This document shows positions 62,334 to 64,000 of a stretch of 64,000 nt of DNA, in pieces. The stretch comes from JAJCYK01 sp965212195 (lineage in GTDB: Bacteria > Bacteroidota > Bacteroidia > Cytophagales > Cyclobacteriaceae): positions 248,001 through 312,000 of the forward strand of contig CBDBUW010000002.1 in NCBI GenBank assembly GCA_965212195.1, given 5' to 3'. Position 1 is the first letter of the stretch, and each line of letters starts with the position of its first letter. Position numbers and translations under genes: made by a program. The notes under the pieces were generated by a model. That model searched no databases. It saw nothing but the letters and a program-made list of their open reading frames with translations, and was not told the origin of the DNA.

Positions 62334-64000
62334 TTAAGAGCCCAATTTTTGCTCTTCCTGGTGTATGCCGTGATTTCCCTTATCTAACCTGATCAGGTCC
62401 ATGTCAATCTCCTGATCGTTTTCTTCATTATAAAATTCATCGTACTGCTCAATCAGGGTATGTCTGTTTCTACGTCGCTTACCGCTATCGAATATTAACA
62501 GTAGTGCCGGCAACACAATGAGATTGGTGAACATAGCTACTATCAAAGTCGTACTGGCCAAAATTCCCAAGGCCACCGTTCCTCCAAACTCTGAACCGGC
62601 AAAGATAACAAATCCCGCAAATAATACGATGGAGGTATACATCATACTGGGTCCTGTTTCATGTATGCTTTTGCTTATGGCAATAGGTACAAAAAAACTG
62701 TTACTGAAAAGCTCCTGCCGATATTTGGCCAGGAAATGAATACTATCGTCCACGGATATGCCAAAGGCTATGCTAAATATCAGGGCAGTGCTGGGCTTTA
62801 ACGGTATATTCAGGAATCCCATGATACCCGCTGTAAGGATCAAGGGGATCATATTGGGGATGATAGAGATCAGGATCATACGGACATTGGCAAATAACAA
62901 AGCCATGATTATGGCTATGATCAAGAAGGCCAGCAGCAAACTATACCTTAAATTTTTCACTAAGAATTGATTCCCCTTGATAAAGAGTAGAGTGGTTCCG
63001 GTAAAGCGAGCCTCGACTTCAGTATCTCCGAACAACTCCTGTATCTTGGGTTCCAAGCTTTGATGCACCAGCGAATCCATGCGATTCGACCCGATATCAG
63101 CTACCTTCATGGATACGCGCATCTTTTGACCGCTAGAATCCACCAAAGCAGACAACAAGGCTTCGCTCTCCTGCTGATTGCGCAGATAGCGTTGCAGGAA
63201 ATTTTTGTCCTGGTTATTAGGCAGATCGTAAAAAGAGGGCTTATTGTTATAAAAAGCCTGCCTTGAAGCCTTTAAGAAATTAGTGATGGAAAGTGTTGAA
63301 GATACATGGGGGTTTTCCATTACAAAGGTCTCGAACTGATCAACCTTTCTCAAAAAAGTCAACCGGCTCACCCCTCTTTTTTTGCCGGTATCCAATACCA
63401 ATTCCAGAGGCATGATCCCCTTGAAGTTCTCTTCAAAGAAATTGAGATCTTGCCATACCCGGCTTCCCTTGGGAATATCGTCGGCCATAAACGACACAGA
63501 ATCCAACCTAGATAAGCCCACTACTGAGATCCCAATTACCGCCACACTAACCACCACAATGGAGTACTTTTTGCGATGGACCAGCAGATCAAATGTGGTA
63601 AGCACCCGATCGAGAACCTTTAAATTAAGATGGCGAAGCTGGCGGGGACTAGGCGCCGGCAAATAACTAAACACCGCTGGTATCAAGATGATGCTAACTA
63701 AAAAAGTGGCTAGAATGTTAATTCCTGCTACCGTGCCAAACTCCTTAAGTATGGTGATATCGGTAAAGGCCAGCACCCCAAACCCCACAGCGGTAGTGAA
63801 ATTAGTGATCAAGGTCACAATCCCTATGCGGCGCACCACCCGGCTCAATGCCAACATCTTAATGCCATGCTGCTCATATTCCTGATGGTACTTGTTCAAC
63901 AGGTAAATACAATTGGGGATACCGATCACCACAATAATGGGAGGCAACAACCCGGTTAGCAGGGTGATTTTGTAGTCAAATAAAGCCAGAGTGCCCATGG
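62334..64000 (-). CDS. RND/MMPL family exporter, 3' part (5' end outside window)
   Basis: At least 555 residues of the RND superfamily with two membrane bundles. The visible part opens inside the first bundle (TLALFDYKITLLTGLLPPII) without the expected first helix and periplasmic domain, so the ATG at 63998 is probably internal and the gene continues to the right. The second periplasmic domain (about 165-330) is followed by the second bundle (RMILISIIPNMIPLI, IAFGISVDDSIHFLAKYR). This resembles hydrophobe/MMPL lipid or hopanoid exporters. It lies upstream of ileS in the same direction with only 15 nt between, so both may share one message. Confidence 0.9.
   Translation of the reverse strand, partial: MGTLALFDYKITLLTGLLPPIIVVIGIPNCIYLLNKYHQEYEQHGIKMLALSRVVRRIGIVTLITNFTTAVGFGVLAFTDITILKEFGTVAGINILATFLVSIILIPAVFSYLPAPSPRQLRHLNLKVLDRVLTTFDLLVHRKKYSIVVVSVAVIGISVVGLSRLDSVSFMADDIPKGSRVWQDLNFFEENFKGIMPLELVLDTGKKRGVSRLTFLRKVDQFETFVMENPHVSSTLSITNFLKASRQAFYNNKPSFYDLPNNQDKNFLQRYLRNQQESEALLSALVDSSGQKMRVSMKVADIGSNRMDSLVHQSLEPKIQELFGDTEVEARFTGTTLLFIKGNQFLVKNLRYSLLLAFLIIAIIMALLFANVRMILISIIPNMIPLILTAGIMGFLNIPLKPSTALIFSIAFGISVDDSIHFLAKYRQELFSNSFFVPIAISKSIHETGPSMMYTSIVLFAGFVIFAGSEFGGTVALGILASTTLIVAMFTNLIVLPALLLIFDSGKRRRNRHTLIEQYDEFYNEENDQEIDMDLIRLDKGNHGIHQEEQKLGS

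Overview
The window looks like a chromosome segment of a marine or otherwise saline member of the Bacteroidota, most likely class Flavobacteriia. The evidence is a PorP/SprF protein with a gliding-type C-terminal domain protein (type IX secretion), PD40-OmpA-LysM proteins, a Bacteroidota-type order of housekeeping genes (coaX - FadL-like porin - TPR - lptC - CNNM/GldE-like - SurA/PpiD), DUF4783 next to nadC, three different cation/proton antiporters, and -7 boxes of the TAnnTTTG type. No rRNA, tRNA, CRISPR array, transposase or prophage was seen. Coding density is very high, no gap without a gene exceeds about 270 bp, and five convergent gene pairs meet with essentially no spacer.

Layout, left to right. 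(1) 1-7596 is an ion and osmotic-balance block: the 3' part of trkA, trkH, a CPA-type antiporter, then a large helical/P-loop protein split by an apparent frameshift, and an MscS channel that overlaps it by one base. (2) 7597-13123 holds a short repeat-rich spacer, a zinc-less MDR oxidoreductase, a GNAT acetyltransferase, a CPA1 antiporter, and a tight RimB-like protease / RimK ligase / AstE-like cluster. (3) 13329-21456 carries gpmI with two small membrane or lipoprotein genes, DUF4783-nadC, an MFS exporter, recX, DUF4230 and a SPASM radical SAM protein. (4) 21457-32648 is one long minus-strand run for envelope biogenesis and cofactors: coaX, a porin-like protein, a TPR protein, lptC, a 56-residue membrane protein, a CNNM/CBS protein, a parvulin chaperone, DUF493, pterin dehydratase, rsmI, lnt and an inositol-monophosphatase-like gene. 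(5) 32792-40741 holds a Glu/Leu-type dehydrogenase, NhaD, lysC-ribH, a TPR protein, pdhA, recF and a DciA-like DUF721 protein.

(6) 40933-57538 is the accessory-looking part. It contains an exported TPR-CHAT protein, an AI-2E permease, a GAF-containing 797-residue protein, and a four-gene minus-strand operon. That operon encodes a repeat-rich tail-fibre-like surface protein with five near-identical 273-bp repeats, a gliding-type C-terminal domain protein, PorP/SprF, and a 1402-residue PD40-OmpA-LysM protein whose centre is a degenerate helical repeat. (7) 57715-64000 carries two tandem lspA paralogues, ileS and a truncated RND/MMPL exporter.

The strongest leads are: the frameshifted, Walker-deficient ATPase coupled to MscS inside the potassium/proton block; the surface operon with its two unusual repeat systems; the duplicated signal peptidase II; and three intrinsic-terminator-like hairpins placed 11-23 nt in front of co-directional start codons (nadC, lptC, ribH).
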